From positions 1 through 41,095 of IMG/VR virus record IMGVR_UViG_3300005441_000005: a DNA stretch of 41,095 nt; one strand, given 5' to 3'. The position numbers were made by a program, and so were the translations under genes. The stretch is from a virus. Below the pieces are notes generated by a model. It made no database searches. It was given only the letters and a program-made list of their open reading frames with translations, and had not been told where the DNA came from. Below, piece by piece: positions 8,792 to 17,891 of the stretch. Numbering within the stretch: the stretch's first letter is position 1; the number at the start of each line of letters is the position of its first letter.

Positions 8792-9622
8792 ATGGCTTAC
8801 ACCGCACCAAACCGAGGACTGATTCGTCCTTGGGACCTGCGTAAGAATCGCTACGTTCACCGCAAGGCCGTCATGACGGTCAGCGGTACGACCGCATCCG
8901 CTCACGTCACGATCCCTGGCCCCGGTCGCCTCATCGCCATCCAGTACGGCAAGGTGTCCACTGGCCCCGAGGTTTACGCGAACGCGACGTCCGGCGCTCT
9001 TGTCATTAAGGCTGACAGCGCAGATGGTGTCCAGATTTGGACGGACGGCGACCTATCCTCCGCCCAGGATGGCCCCGTGGCGCTCGGTACGACCGCCGTG
9101 GACGAGGCGCGTGGCGCTACGGCTGCGACGGACGGCTTCTCTGGCGGTTTCCCTGTCCGTGGTGGCGTGGCTCTGTCCATCTCCTCGGGTACGGCTGCCG
9201 AGGTCATCGTCGTGGACATGCTCTTCCGTCTCTGCACCTACGCTCAGGTCCGCCTACGTCCCACTGGCTCGGCTGGCTCGGCAACGGACACCGTGACGCT
9301 CAACCTCGGGAACGCTGGGGTCCTCGCGGCCCTTGCCATCGACTTCGGTGCCAGCGTCCCGGCAACGGCTGACCTCACGATCTACGCCGACGACGCTTCG
9401 GCTGGTACGGCTCTGTTCACGAGCACGAACAGCGCGACCGACCTGGCTCCCTCCCTGCTCGGCGCACCGGGCAAGGACGAAGCCATCGGTGCTACCGCCG
9501 CGACTGACGGTACGGAGTGCGGCAACATGTTCAAGAAGAAGTTGCTCGTCAAGATCGCTCAGGGCGACCCGTTCACGACCGCAGGGAACGATACCCTGGT
9601 TGAGTTGTGGATTGACGACTGA
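8792..9622 (+). CDS. Two-domain beta-rich capsid decoration-like protein
   Basis: 276 residues, ATG with AGAGG upstream. The protein contains two similar beta-sandwich-like halves. The first is at about 30-145 and the second at about 150-276. Both carry the phrase GATAATDG after a G..(V/D)EA segment and both end in a hydrophobic beta strand (VIVVDMLFRL and LVELWIDD), indicating an internal duplication. The composition (Ala, Thr, Gly, Val, few Cys or Lys) is typical of capsid-surface or head-fibre proteins, and its place directly after the capsid gene agrees. Similar single domains seem to recur in the protein at 14873-15331. The exact role is inferred. Confidence 0.55.
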   Translation: MAYTAPNRGLIRPWDLRKNRYVHRKAVMTVSGTTASAHVTIPGPGRLIAIQYGKVSTGPEVYANATSGALVIKADSADGVQIWTDGDLSSAQDGPVALGTTAVDEARGATAATDGFSGGFPVRGGVALSISSGTAAEVIVVDMLFRLCTYAQVRLRPTGSAGSATDTVTLNLGNAGVLAALAIDFGASVPATADLTIYADDASAGTALFTSTNSATDLAPSLLGAPGKDEAIGATAATDGTECGNMFKKKLLVKIAQGDPFTTAGNDTLVELWIDD

Positions 9623-9726
9623 TGCGACTGACCATCAACCTACTGACGCTCAAGGGACTCTGCGAACAGAGTCCCAAGTGCGTTCGCAAGAACGATCACG
9701 AAGGGAAGTGTTGGCCCAATGGCTGA
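9622..9726 (+). CDS. 34-residue Cys/His zinc-knuckle-like peptide
   Basis: A 34-codon frame that starts in a TGATG overlap with the previous stop and overlaps the next start by 8 bases, the same coupling style used by its neighbours. The peptide begins MRLTINLLTLKG and ends with a LC-x4-KC-x5-H-x3-KC pattern, a plausible CCHC metal-binding knuckle. There is no independent ribosome site, so it would depend on translational coupling. It is too short for ordinary gene finders. It could instead be a chance frame, but it fills precisely an otherwise empty 96-base gap. Confidence 0.45.
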   Translation: MRLTINLLTLKGLCEQSPKCVRKNDHEGKCWPNG

Positions 9727-10006
9727 GAGCAAGACGAAGGCTGCTGCCAAGGCGGAGCCGAAGGAGAAGTCCCATGCCGAGCGAGCACGCGAGCTTGCTG
9801 CGGAGGCGTCTGAGGCTGCTGAGAACGCTGAGTCCCGTGTCCAGGCGCACCTGGCGTCCGCTGCGCGGCACGCCCGCGATGCGGCGTCCGAGTTTGAGTC
9901 GGCTGCAAAGGCTGAGTCGGACGAGAAGGAGTTTGCCGAGCAGGTCCAGAAGGGCCACGACGACTCCGAGAAGTCCCGCAACGCACGCGCTGCGGCATCC
10001 AAGTAA
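9719..10006 (+). CDS. Ala/Glu/Lys-rich coiled-coil protein
   Basis: 95 residues, of which most are Ala, Glu, Lys, Ser or Arg, with no aromatic-rich core. It should form a long highly charged helix or coiled coil (residues about 15-90). GGGAAG lies upstream at a suitable distance. It is encoded among head genes. Possible roles are a minor head protein, an internal DNA-associated protein or a second scaffold-like chaperone. The sequence gives no family-specific motif, so function is unknown. Confidence 0.55.
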   Translation: MAESKTKAAAKAEPKEKSHAERARELAAEASEAAENAESRVQAHLASAARHARDAASEFESAAKAESDEKEFAEQVQKGHDDSEKSRNARAAASK

Positions 10007-10066
10007 CACCCATTCGCCCGAGAGGGTAGTATTCCTGGGGTGCTCTGCCCCGGAGAGGAGAACGAG

Positions 10067-10795
10067 ATGACAACGGCCAAGGCTGAGAAGCCCGAACTCA
10101 AGCAACTGCGCGAGTCACGCATCGGCGTCAAAGAAGCGATGTCGTACCGCAGGCTAGTCATGGTCCGACCGATCTGTCCGCTGGATGACAACGAGACGCG
10201 CAGGCGTGTCGTCAACGGCGAGGTGGTCGAGGTCCCGAACCCGAACTACACTGGCGAGCCCAACTGCCAGCGGACGTTCGCCGGGGCTGTCGGATGGTGG
10301 GACTACTGCACTGAGCAGGGGCATGATCCCTACTTCACCACCAAGCGCGTAACGCTTGAGGAGGAGCAGGAGGAAGAGCAGCCAGACGGCACGGTTCTGA
10401 TTACTGGTACGTCCAGGAAGAAGATGAAGATTCGTGCCCTCAACACTGTCTCAGTCGCCGCACATACTCGTGTCAACTCCGGGCAGGGTCCCGCTATCGC
10501 GCATCAGGTCAAGGGCTACCGGACGCTCCCCGAGATGGGGTACGCCCCGGTCTGCGACTACCGCAACTGCGAGATGAAGGTGCAGAAGGCCACTCGCTAC
10601 GGCAACTTCTGCAGCGATCGTCACGCCAGGCTGGTGGGTGCTGATGTCGAGGGCATCTTCCTCGAAGCCTCTCCCCAGAAGAGGGGCGTCAAGGAGAAGC
10701 AGTTGAAGGAAATCGACATCTCGCCGCTAGAGGGTGGGGCGATTCTCAAGCAGGAGCCCCCGGCCCTTGACACCGACGAAGGGATCGTCTCGTGA
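10067..10795 (+). CDS. Conserved-looking protein with C-terminal Cys/His cluster
   Basis: 242 residues from the ATG at 10067, chosen because GAGAGGAG lies eight bases before it; an upstream in-frame start at 10040 has no ribosome site. The N-terminal half holds RPICPLDD and GEPNCQRTFAGAVGWWDYC. A disordered acidic stretch (EEEQEEEQPDG) lies near 100-110. The C-terminal part has CDYRNCEMKV and NFCSDRHA, which could form a treble-clef-like zinc site. It lies in the head/connector block and overlaps the next gene by a GTGA junction. I do not recognise the family; a structural or assembly role is inferred only from position. Confidence 0.6.
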   Translation: MTTAKAEKPELKQLRESRIGVKEAMSYRRLVMVRPICPLDDNETRRRVVNGEVVEVPNPNYTGEPNCQRTFAGAVGWWDYCTEQGHDPYFTTKRVTLEEEQEEEQPDGTVLITGTSRKKMKIRALNTVSVAAHTRVNSGQGPAIAHQVKGYRTLPEMGYAPVCDYRNCEMKVQKATRYGNFCSDRHARLVGADVEGIFLEASPQKRGVKEKQLKEIDISPLEGGAILKQEPPALDTDEGIVS

Positions 10796-11307
10796 CGACC
10801 TTCATCGGCGGGCTGGACGTAGATCGGGTCTACACCGCAGATGAGATTGGGATGTTGATTCTCAGCGGAAAGATCAAGAACGTGACGATGCAGGGCTACG
10901 TGGCCCAGGCCAACTCGGATGGGACGTGCCGGTTTGTTCCGTACCACAAGTCCTCAATCTCAAGGCAGAGGGCCCTAGAGTTGAACAGGGCCAGGGGGAT
11001 CGAAGCCCCTCGCGTCTTCGAGGCCCAGTTCGACATGCAGGCTGAGTTGGAGAAGGACCTACCGAAGATCACAAAGCGGACCCCGCAGCAGCGCGTCGAT
11101 TCGCTGGCCCAAAGAATCCAGCCCGACGCTACGGTGCTTGGCGCTGATCCCACAGAGGGGGAGGCCGCTCGTCGCATTGCTGCGGGGCTCCTCGCAGAAG
11201 CAGAGAAGAAGAACGAACCGAATGCGGACACCCGGCTACGGGCTAACCGCAAGGAACGCCGTCGCCAGGCGAAACTGGAACGGCTGGAACGGAAGGGTCT
11301 GATCTAA
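10792..11307 (+). CDS. Hypothetical head/connector-region protein with basic C-terminus
   Basis: 171 residues, GTG start overlapping the previous stop by four bases (GTGA). The N-terminal part (about 1-60) is a compact mixed region (YTADEIGMLILSGKIKNV, then TCRFVPYHKSS). The middle is helical. The C-terminus is strongly basic (RANRKERRRQAKLERLERKG), which may bind nucleic acid or an acidic partner. Its stop overlaps the start of the following beta protein by one base (TAATG). No family recognised. Confidence 0.55.
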   Translation: MTTFIGGLDVDRVYTADEIGMLILSGKIKNVTMQGYVAQANSDGTCRFVPYHKSSISRQRALELNRARGIEAPRVFEAQFDMQAELEKDLPKITKRTPQQRVDSLAQRIQPDATVLGADPTEGEAARRIAAGLLAEAEKKNEPNADTRLRANRKERRRQAKLERLERKGLI

Positions 11308-11774
11308 TGGCAGCTATTACGACTACCGTCCCCGCGCTCGCGGGTGAGGTCCGGGTTCGTACTGCGACAGCGCAGGCGACGACCGGACAGACCGACTGGA
11401 TTGCGGTCCCCAAGTGGGCCAAGTACGCTAAGGTCTATCTCAACCTCACCGCTGTTGCGGGCACCACTCCGATCTGTACCCTCTCGCTCCGTGACGTGGT
11501 TCCGGGTTTCACGGCAGCGTCTGACGACTCGTACGTGATAAACCTCGCAGAGCACACGGCTCTGACTGGCATCACGGCTGCATCCATCTTGGTTGTGGAT
11601 GTCGGCCCCGGTATCACCGGCATCGCTGACGACGTGACGAACGCCGCTGCCGCTTCCTCGAGGGTTGCGATCAACACCATCCTGCCGACGCTGCTCGGCA
11701 TCAAGGTTCTGAATGACCGGACGACGGGCGACGAAACGTACACGTACACGCTTGATATCGTCTTCCGCGCCTGA
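11307..11774 (+). CDS. Beta-rich small structural protein
   Basis: 155 residues, Thr/Ala/Val-rich, starting in a TAATG overlap. The pattern of short hydrophobic strands separated by Thr/Gly/Asp turns (for example VYLNLTAVAG, CTLSLRDVV, YTLDIVFRA) suggests a beta-sandwich of the kind found in phage head decoration or connector-stabilising proteins. There is one cysteine and no enzymatic motif. The gene lies between the connector-region protein and the adaptor-like gene. Function is inferred from position and composition. Confidence 0.55.
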   Translation: MAAITTTVPALAGEVRVRTATAQATTGQTDWIAVPKWAKYAKVYLNLTAVAGTTPICTLSLRDVVPGFTAASDDSYVINLAEHTALTGITAASILVVDVGPGITGIADDVTNAAAASSRVAINTILPTLLGIKVLNDRTTGDETYTYTLDIVFRA

Positions 11775-11813
11775 TCCGTATACGCAGGGGCTAGGCCCCA
11801 GTAGGAGTAGAGC

Positions 11814-12716
11814 ATGGCCTTCTCACAGGCGACTATTGTGTCGCGTGCCCGGCACATCCTAAACGACAACCCGTTTGTCGAGACTGCCCGGACCGTTGCG
11901 GCAGCAGGCACGACCTCCGTCACCGTCGCTGACAGTACGCTGTACGACGTGGGTGACATCCTCGAATGGCAGGACGACGGGGATCAGATGCTCGTCACCG
12001 CCGTCCCCAACGCCACGACCCTGACGGTCGCCCGCGGGATCAACGGCACTACGGCTGCTGCTCACTCCTCGATCACCCTCGCCAAGAATCCCGTGTTCCA
12101 GTACATCCAGATCACGGATGCCATCTCGGCGTGCATGTCAGACCTCTACCCCCACGTCTATCGCCAGGTGGACGTGACGCTGACCCCGCTGACGAACGGC
12201 AACAACTACTACGAGTTGACGTCGGCATCGGGTGCGGACAAGATCATCGAACTATCTCAGGTTTCCCAGGAGATTGGGACCGGGGCTACGTCGATGATCT
12301 TCTTCTACGGTGACAGGCCGGGGGCCTACCCCGTGACGCTGCAGCGCAACGTTCCGACTTCCAAGGTGGCGTCGGGCGTTGGGCTCTACATCCCGTTCCT
12401 GCGGGACACGACCAACTCGATCATCGTTGCTGGCATCGCTGAGATTGACGATACCGTCTCGGGCGGCAACTACTCCTACATCACCTCTGGCGTCGAAGTC
12501 AACACCGTCCTCTACTACGCCATCGGTCGGCTCGTCTCCGAGGCCGACATCTCGCGCTTGACCCAGGATGACACCAACATGTACGACCAGTCCGTCAAGC
12601 CCTTCGCTCGCACGCAGGGCGGCATGTACTGGGAGAACAAGGGACTACAAGAGCGGAGAAAGTGGGAGGCCCGGCTGAGGGCTCGGACGCCTCGACTCAA
12701 GAAGTGGAACCGCTGA
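11814..12716 (+). CDS. Head-tail adaptor-like protein with inserted beta domain
   Basis: 300 residues, ATG with AGTAGGAGTAG upstream. The layout resembles podovirus adaptor (gatekeeper) proteins: an N-terminal helix (QATIVSRARHILND), then an inserted small beta domain at about 28-85 (VTVADSTLYDVGDILEW, LTVARGINGT), then a second helical segment starting ITDAISACMSDLYP, a beta-rich centre, and a C-terminal helix pair (YYAIGRLVSEADISRLTQDD) with a basic tail. The adaptor joins portal to nozzle. Adjacency to the nozzle-like gene, one base downstream, agrees. The call is by resemblance and context. Confidence 0.5.
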   Translation: MAFSQATIVSRARHILNDNPFVETARTVAAAGTTSVTVADSTLYDVGDILEWQDDGDQMLVTAVPNATTLTVARGINGTTAAAHSSITLAKNPVFQYIQITDAISACMSDLYPHVYRQVDVTLTPLTNGNNYYELTSASGADKIIELSQVSQEIGTGATSMIFFYGDRPGAYPVTLQRNVPTSKVASGVGLYIPFLRDTTNSIIVAGIAEIDDTVSGGNYSYITSGVEVNTVLYYAIGRLVSEADISRLTQDDTNMYDQSVKPFARTQGGMYWENKGLQERRKWEARLRARTPRLKKWNR

Positions 12717-12717
12717 C

Positions 12718-14670
12718 ATGTTGGCGTCTAAGGCGCACGTCAAGATCGGATCATACGAGTACCTGCTAGATGAAAGTGTCGAGCAGCCGTACATCTACGA
12801 CGCACAAGGGCTGTACGATCCACAGCAGCAGGTCCCTGGCGGCATGGGTATGCGGTCGGTTCGCGCCGACCGGCTGTTCTGGCCTGTGACCGACTGGTCA
12901 GGCGGCGAGGGCAACCGGGTATGGTATCCCGACATGCCGACGACGTACTACTACGCCGACGACCTGAACACCCGCATCCCCGGCCAGTTCACCGGGCGAC
13001 CCACCATTGCCTCCGTGAGCAAGACGGTCACGGACCAGCAGAAGCCCTGCTTCCTCACCATCGGGGGCGGCAGCATCTGGCTCAATGGCAGCATCGAGAC
13101 GTTCGAAAGCACGGACGGCAACTCATTCACGTCCCGGTCCAACGGCCTGACGGCTGGCACCGCTCGCCGGATCACGGCTGTCGCCGGGGACGAGAACAAC
13201 ATCTACATCGCTGCGTGGGACACCGCTTCGTCGGGCACCCGCGTCGTCCTGCAGATGGCTGCGGGCGGCACGACGACCACGCTTGAGTCCTCTGCCACGA
13301 GCAAGAAGCCCTACATGGGGCTGTGCGTCCTGCAGAACAACCTCTTCGGCTGGACGGGCCGGAAGCTGTACCAGTTCGACCTGAACCAAACCTTCCCACT
13401 CACCGCGGTCAAGGTGTACGACACCGGCGTTGACCTGTCCCCCGATGCAGGGGGTACGGTGTGGTGGGCGGACTGCGTTCCCGGCTCGAACTCGGTCTTC
13501 TTCTTCGTCGGGTCGGACGGCATGACCCAGATTTACGAGGCCCGGTCCAACTCGGACAACGTGTTCATCACGACGCCTATCTGGACGCTGCCGTACGGCT
13601 TCACCTGCAAGGACATCCGGTATCAGAACAACTCCCTCTACGCCTCGGGCCACTGGGGCACGGAGAACGCGGGTGGTGACGGTGCGCTCTACGTCCTTCG
13701 CCTCGACACGATGCGGGAGAACAACCTAGGGTGGGTTCGCAAGGGGCCTGCGCTCAACTTGCAGATGCAGCAGACCGCCAACTCCTACGGCAAGCAGATC
13801 ATGACGGCTGCCGCACGGACGGGGCGAGTCTTCATCTTCGACGCCGACTACAACGGGCTCTCGATGCTCCACGACCTGGACACCGCTGAGTCGTTCACGA
13901 ACAACGACAACCGCATCGGGGCTTTGGCAACCTACGGCCCGTACCGACTCGCAGCCGTCTACCGGCCCGGTGCATCGGGCACGACCCACAAGGTCTACCG
14001 CTGGCTCGCTGACGAGCCGGGCTTGCGGGACACAGCCAACAGCATGACGGGGACGCTGTACTCCGGGGAGTGGGACTTCGACATTCCGTTCGAGACGAAG
14101 GTGCTCGACGGATTTCACGTCACGTTCAAACCCCTGGTCGCTAACCAGCGCATCCTCATCGAATACCAGAAGGATCAGGACGGCAACTGGACGACGGCTG
14201 ATGCCCGCATCACGTCCTCGTCCCACACTGGGTCCAGCACCACGGGCCGAGTGTTCCTGCCTGTCTCCACGTCGAGCAGCACCGTCAAGTTCCACCGGCT
14301 GCAGTACCGTGTGACCATCGACAACAACGGAACAGCAGGGGCGGGAGCCGTCGCCCCACCGATCGTCTACGGCATCTTCGCTGAGGCGAGGGTCACGGCG
14401 TACGACGAGACATGGGTGCTCTACCTCCGGGTCAAGGAGGAGGCCAACCGCACCCGCCCATCCACCCGCCGTTGGACTGCGGAGCAGGCGAGGGACAACC
14501 TCCGCTCGCTCGTCTCGTCCCGCAACCTCGTGGCCCTGCGTGACGGCTACCGCTCGAAGCAGAATGGCGAGTACACCACCCACACGGTCTACGTGGATTC
14601 GATCCAGGATGTCATCACAGGGCACGCCGAAGGGACGATGCGTGTCGTACTGAGAGCGAGGGCCCAGTGA
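12718..14670 (+). CDS. Tail nozzle-like protein (beta-propeller type)
   Basis: 650 residues, ATG one base after the adaptor stop. The body from about 50 to 450 shows repeated blade-like units with aromatic/Gly motifs (ENNIYIAAWDT, NNLFGWTGRKLYQF, NNSLYASGHWG), suggesting a beta-propeller. The last 200 residues are beta-rich and include WVLYLRVKEEANRTRPSTRR. In short-tailed phages the nozzle forms the distal tail tube and is encoded after the adaptor, as here. No tape-measure gene exists in the window. A receptor-binding role is an alternative. Confidence 0.5.
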   Translation: MLASKAHVKIGSYEYLLDESVEQPYIYDAQGLYDPQQQVPGGMGMRSVRADRLFWPVTDWSGGEGNRVWYPDMPTTYYYADDLNTRIPGQFTGRPTIASVSKTVTDQQKPCFLTIGGGSIWLNGSIETFESTDGNSFTSRSNGLTAGTARRITAVAGDENNIYIAAWDTASSGTRVVLQMAAGGTTTTLESSATSKKPYMGLCVLQNNLFGWTGRKLYQFDLNQTFPLTAVKVYDTGVDLSPDAGGTVWWADCVPGSNSVFFFVGSDGMTQIYEARSNSDNVFITTPIWTLPYGFTCKDIRYQNNSLYASGHWGTENAGGDGALYVLRLDTMRENNLGWVRKGPALNLQMQQTANSYGKQIMTAAARTGRVFIFDADYNGLSMLHDLDTAESFTNNDNRIGALATYGPYRLAAVYRPGASGTTHKVYRWLADEPGLRDTANSMTGTLYSGEWDFDIPFETKVLDGFHVTFKPLVANQRILIEYQKDQDGNWTTADARITSSSHTGSSTTGRVFLPVSTSSSTVKFHRLQYRVTIDNNGTAGAGAVAPPIVYGIFAEARVTAYDETWVLYLRVKEEANRTRPSTRRWTAEQARDNLRSLVSSRNLVALRDGYRSKQNGEYTTHTVYVDSIQDVITGHAEGTMRVVLRARAQ

Positions 14671-14876
14671 GACGCCCCGCCCTCGTAGCCTGGACTGACG
14701 CCGTGTTCCGGGACTACCCCGGTGGCCTTGTCACGCGCAAGTCTGTCGGGTTCCTGGTCCGCAACAAGGGTGGGCAGGTCCGCCTGGCCCAGACCGCTGA
14801 CCGCCACGGCATCGAGCAGGTCCTGACGATCCCCTCTGTCAACGTACTCTCGATCAAGTACCTGGATGAGCGATGA
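14667..14876 (+). CDS. Small tail-region protein
   Basis: 69 residues, GTG start overlapping the preceding stop by four bases (GTGA). The protein is basic and compact, with RKSVGFLVRNKGGQVRLAQT as its centre and two short beta strands near the end (EQVLTIPSVNVLSIKYL). It ends in an ATGA overlap with the next gene. Similar small proteins occur next to fibre genes in many phages, but I do not recognise a family. Confidence 0.55.
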   Translation: MRRPALVAWTDAVFRDYPGGLVTRKSVGFLVRNKGGQVRLAQTADRHGIEQVLTIPSVNVLSIKYLDER

Positions 14877-15331
14877 AGAAGGACGCACGCGATCTTCGAG
14901 ACAGGCCGCACCTCGTTCACGACGAGGGAGCGGACTTCAACTATGCTGCCCACCGTCGCTCGCACATGGGCGAAATCAAGGTGATGACCTACACCAGCAA
15001 GGCCACGCTTGACACCAACGCGAGCACGCCGATCTACCCCATCGTGCCAGGGCGGATCATCTCCGTCCGCCTCAACGTGGCGGGAGCACCGTCGAGCACC
15101 TTGACGTGCGACATCCTCAAGGACGGGGCCAGCATCTACACTGTGTCCTCGAAGCCGACCATCGCATCCTCCGCCCTGTACGGCGATCCGGCTGTCCCTG
15201 ACGTCCGAGACTTCACGACGAGCACGAAGCTTCAAGTCCAGTTGACGGCCACTGGTTCTGCCACCGGGCCGCTCGTTGTCCAGATCAAGTGCTTCGTCGC
15301 AATCGAGACGCAGATGGGGACGGCATCGTAA
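14873..15331 (+). CDS. Beta-sandwich tail/fibre-associated protein
   Basis: 152 residues, ATG in an ATGA overlap. Residues 1-40 are charged (DLRDRPHLVHDEGADF). Residues about 42-152 form one beta-sandwich-like domain with the pattern of a phage accessory domain: PGRIISVRLNVAG, LTCDILKDGASIYT, then LQVQLTATG and VVQIKCFVAIE. That layout resembles each half of the protein at 8792-9622, so the same domain may be used on the capsid and on the tail. It likely binds or extends the tail protein encoded downstream. Confidence 0.5.
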   Translation: MKKDARDLRDRPHLVHDEGADFNYAAHRRSHMGEIKVMTYTSKATLDTNASTPIYPIVPGRIISVRLNVAGAPSSTLTCDILKDGASIYTVSSKPTIASSALYGDPAVPDVRDFTTSTKLQVQLTATGSATGPLVVQIKCFVAIETQMGTAS

Positions 15332-16846
15332 ATGGCTTGGACGCAGGTACAGACCAAACCCTACGGGGAACACACGTCTGGGCCGAGCGGATCAGGCGGT
15401 CAGGTCAGTGCAGCCTCGTTTACCCTGACCTTCACTTCTACGGCTACGTCGGGGAACCTCCTGATCGCTGGCTGGTACAGCGAAGGTGATACTGTCAACA
15501 CCCAGGCGATCACCACGCCGACTGGCTGGACGCTCCTCGTGGCCGACACGGTAGCGCCGAAGGTCTACACGACGGCCATGTACTACAAGATTTCGGATGG
15601 CACTGAGACTGCCGTCACGTTTGCACTGGCATACGCCGCAATTGGGGCCGGAGAGTTTCGGGAGTATTCGGGCGTAGACACGAGCAGCCCGGTAGACAAG
15701 TTCGCCAACAACACGAGATTCGCAGCGGCTGACGCTAGCCTGGGGACCGTCAACTACACGAGTGCAACCGACCTGCCTGACTTCCAGGACGGACTGCACA
15801 TCGCCTGGTTCGCCGCCCGATCGGGTTCTTCGAGCAAGGCCTCGCTCGATACGGCCTACTCGAACACCGTGGGGCGAAACCTCCACGGGGCTACACTAGG
15901 TACGGAGTCACGCAACGGGACCTATACGGGTGTGACCACTTGCTTCTCGATGACCGAACGGACAAGCGGTACGGGAGGTGATCCGGGCCACCAGCAACGG
16001 GTCAGCGGTGGGTCTACCAACGCCAACCGTGGGCCCGGCATCGTCATCTTCAAGGCTTCGGGTGCCGCCAGCAACTCGCCGATGGCAGCCACCTCGGGGA
16101 CTGGCTCCAACCGCACCATTACCAGCAGCGAGGTTAGCACAGCAGCAGCAACGATCGTTGTCAACAAGCCCACGGGTACGGCCTCGGGGGACCTGCTCAT
16201 TGCCTGGATATGGTGGCTGACGTCAGCGGGGGTGGGCTCGGAGACAATGACCACACCGGCAACGGGGTGGACGAAGTGGGGTTCGACGTTCAACAAAGAC
16301 ACCTTCGACAACGACACCGCAGGTGGCACAGCGTACGCTGCTGAGGTCTACTACCGAGTTGCGGACGGGACCGAAGGAGGTAGCTGGACGTGGACGATTT
16401 CTGCCAGCAGCCGCCCCCGCGGGGGCATTGTCTGTGCCTTTATCGGCCCAGGCTTTACGGGCACCACTTGGCAAGGAGTAACGCCAAACGCTGACGCCCA
16501 CCGGCAATTGCAAGGGACTGCCTACATCAGCGCAGCGAAGCAGCAGTATTCTGGTAGAGGTAGCTGGACGTACAGACCCCTAAGCAACACGCTTTCGGGT
16601 AACGACGGCATGATCGGGGTACTCTCGATCTTCCAAGTCTCGGCACCGGATGAGACACTGATCGGTTTCTCCTCGTCTAGCACCAACTGGATTCAGGCAG
16701 CGGGTACGGGATGGACTAGTCTTGGTGGCACCAACTCCGCGAAGATGCACGTCCGCTATGGACCGGGGCTCGCAGGAGGGGACCACTGGGGCTGGTGGCA
16801 CTGGGCAGAAGGCTCTGACTCTAGTGATTCATGGGTGATGCACTGA
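15332..16846 (+). CDS. Tail fibre / receptor-binding-like protein with duplicated domain
   Basis: 504 residues, ATG right after the previous stop. Two homologous halves: about 1-245 and 246-504. Each starts with Ser/Thr-rich strands, then (S/T)GNLLIAGW or SGDLLIAWIWW, then TPTGWT or TPATGWT, then a Y(Y/M)(K/R)(I/V)(S/A)DGTE motif. Both halves look like carbohydrate-binding jelly rolls. Such Ser/Thr/Gly-rich duplicated proteins before the lysis cassette are usually host-recognition proteins. It ends in a TGATG overlap with the endolysin. Receptor unknown. Confidence 0.55.
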   Translation: MAWTQVQTKPYGEHTSGPSGSGGQVSAASFTLTFTSTATSGNLLIAGWYSEGDTVNTQAITTPTGWTLLVADTVAPKVYTTAMYYKISDGTETAVTFALAYAAIGAGEFREYSGVDTSSPVDKFANNTRFAAADASLGTVNYTSATDLPDFQDGLHIAWFAARSGSSSKASLDTAYSNTVGRNLHGATLGTESRNGTYTGVTTCFSMTERTSGTGGDPGHQQRVSGGSTNANRGPGIVIFKASGAASNSPMAATSGTGSNRTITSSEVSTAAATIVVNKPTGTASGDLLIAWIWWLTSAGVGSETMTTPATGWTKWGSTFNKDTFDNDTAGGTAYAAEVYYRVADGTEGGSWTWTISASSRPRGGIVCAFIGPGFTGTTWQGVTPNADAHRQLQGTAYISAAKQQYSGRGSWTYRPLSNTLSGNDGMIGVLSIFQVSAPDETLIGFSSSSTNWIQAAGTGWTSLGGTNSAKMHVRYGPGLAGGDHWGWWHWAEGSDSSDSWVMH

Positions 16847-17658
16847 TGATTCAATACGAGATTGACGCAGCAGGCTGGTTCAAGTCGATCAATGGGCGAG
16901 CCGTCATCAAGATCGACCTGTCCGCCATGTCGCACACCACGTTCGCCATGTTCGCCCCGAATGGGTTGATATGGCACTACACCGCTTCGTGCAACGACGA
17001 CACGAGCGGGGGCATCAAGGCCCGTGGCTACCTGACCCACGCCCTGACCGTGGGCCGGGACGGTACGGTGCGGCAGTACGCGCCTCTGTTGGAGGCTGCC
17101 TCGCACGCCTACGACGCAGCGCGGTACAAGGTAGGCGTAGAACACACGGCTCTCCCTGGCTCCTGTGACCTGACGGACGTGCAGCTACAGGCCAGCGCGG
17201 AGTTGTTCGCCGCTGTCATCATGGAAATCAAGGTGCGGATCGGTGTGACCGTACCACTCATACACGTCCCAGGCTGTGACTACAAGAGCCCTGGTCTAAA
17301 GGAGCACAAGGATGGGGTCGGCTGTGACTGGGACCCCAACACCCACACGGACGCGCTCTACGGATGGGGCTGGCCCAAGTACCTCGCCGCTATCGCAGCG
17401 GCCATGACTCAGGAGGAAGACATGCAAGACTTCATCGCAGGGTCTAGGGCCCGCCAGCAAGACCTGCCCCTCGACACGACGAAGAGTGCGGAGTGGCAGT
17501 TCGGCTGGTTCATGGAGAACAGGATCGAGAGGGCGACCACGCTGCCCAAGCCTACGCCCAGTAGCGGGGTGAGTAAGGCCGACTTCGACGCACACGCGGC
17601 AGACCCAGCGGCACACCACTCGCACGCTGCCGTGAAGCATCCGGGGGCAACGCCGTGA
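16846..17658 (+). CDS. Endolysin, N-acetylmuramoyl-L-alanine amidase type
   Basis: 270 residues from the ATG in the TGATG overlap at 16846; an in-frame ATG at 16831 is possible but would overlap the fibre gene more. An amidase_2/PGRP-like catalytic domain spans about 25-185: WHYTAS (first zinc His, residue 44), a TVGRDG turn, VGVEHT, and the LKEHKDGVGCDWDPN segment that supplies the second His (about 154) and third ligand. It cuts the bond between MurNAc and L-Ala in peptidoglycan. The C-terminal tail (about 190-270) is Ala/His/Pro-rich with no obvious wall-binding domain. No signal peptide, so export needs the holin. Confidence 0.8.
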   Translation: MIQYEIDAAGWFKSINGRAVIKIDLSAMSHTTFAMFAPNGLIWHYTASCNDDTSGGIKARGYLTHALTVGRDGTVRQYAPLLEAASHAYDAARYKVGVEHTALPGSCDLTDVQLQASAELFAAVIMEIKVRIGVTVPLIHVPGCDYKSPGLKEHKDGVGCDWDPNTHTDALYGWGWPKYLAAIAAAMTQEEDMQDFIAGSRARQQDLPLDTTKSAEWQFGWFMENRIERATTLPKPTPSSGVSKADFDAHAADPAAHHSHAAVKHPGATP

Positions 17659-17891
17659 TGCCGGACGAACGGGAAGAGGGAGGGGTCAGAGTCTCCAACC
17701 GGGCCATCTACGAGATGCTGATGGCTCTGAGGTTCGAGGTTGCAGACTTGAAGAAGGACCTACAGGTCTTCCAAGACAAACAAAGAGAGAACACTAAGCG
17801 CATCCGCGCCCTAGAGCTACGCTTCTACGGGATCATGGCAGGAGGCGTAGCCGCCTGCATGACACTCCTAAAGATTGGAGGTGTACTCTAA
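17658..17891 (+). CDS. XhlA-like membrane-anchored coiled-coil lysis protein
   Basis: 77 residues from the ATG in a TGATG overlap (a GTG at 17655 is the alternative). The centre (about 20-55) is an amphipathic coiled coil (FEVADLKKDLQVFQDKQ), followed by a C-terminal membrane helix (FYGIMAGGVAACMTLLKIGG). This is the arrangement of XhlA-type hemolysin/holin-associated proteins. It lies between endolysin and holin genes and probably assists membrane permeabilisation. It starts and ends in coupling overlaps. Confidence 0.6.
   Translation: MPDEREEGGVRVSNRAIYEMLMALRFEVADLKKDLQVFQDKQRENTKRIRALELRFYGIMAGGVAACMTLLKIGGVL

Noticed and set aside
9333-10070. 245-residue plus-strand frame across the decoration and coiled-coil genes
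   Set aside because: Arg/Ser/Leu-rich frame-shift shadow covering three real overlapping genes.
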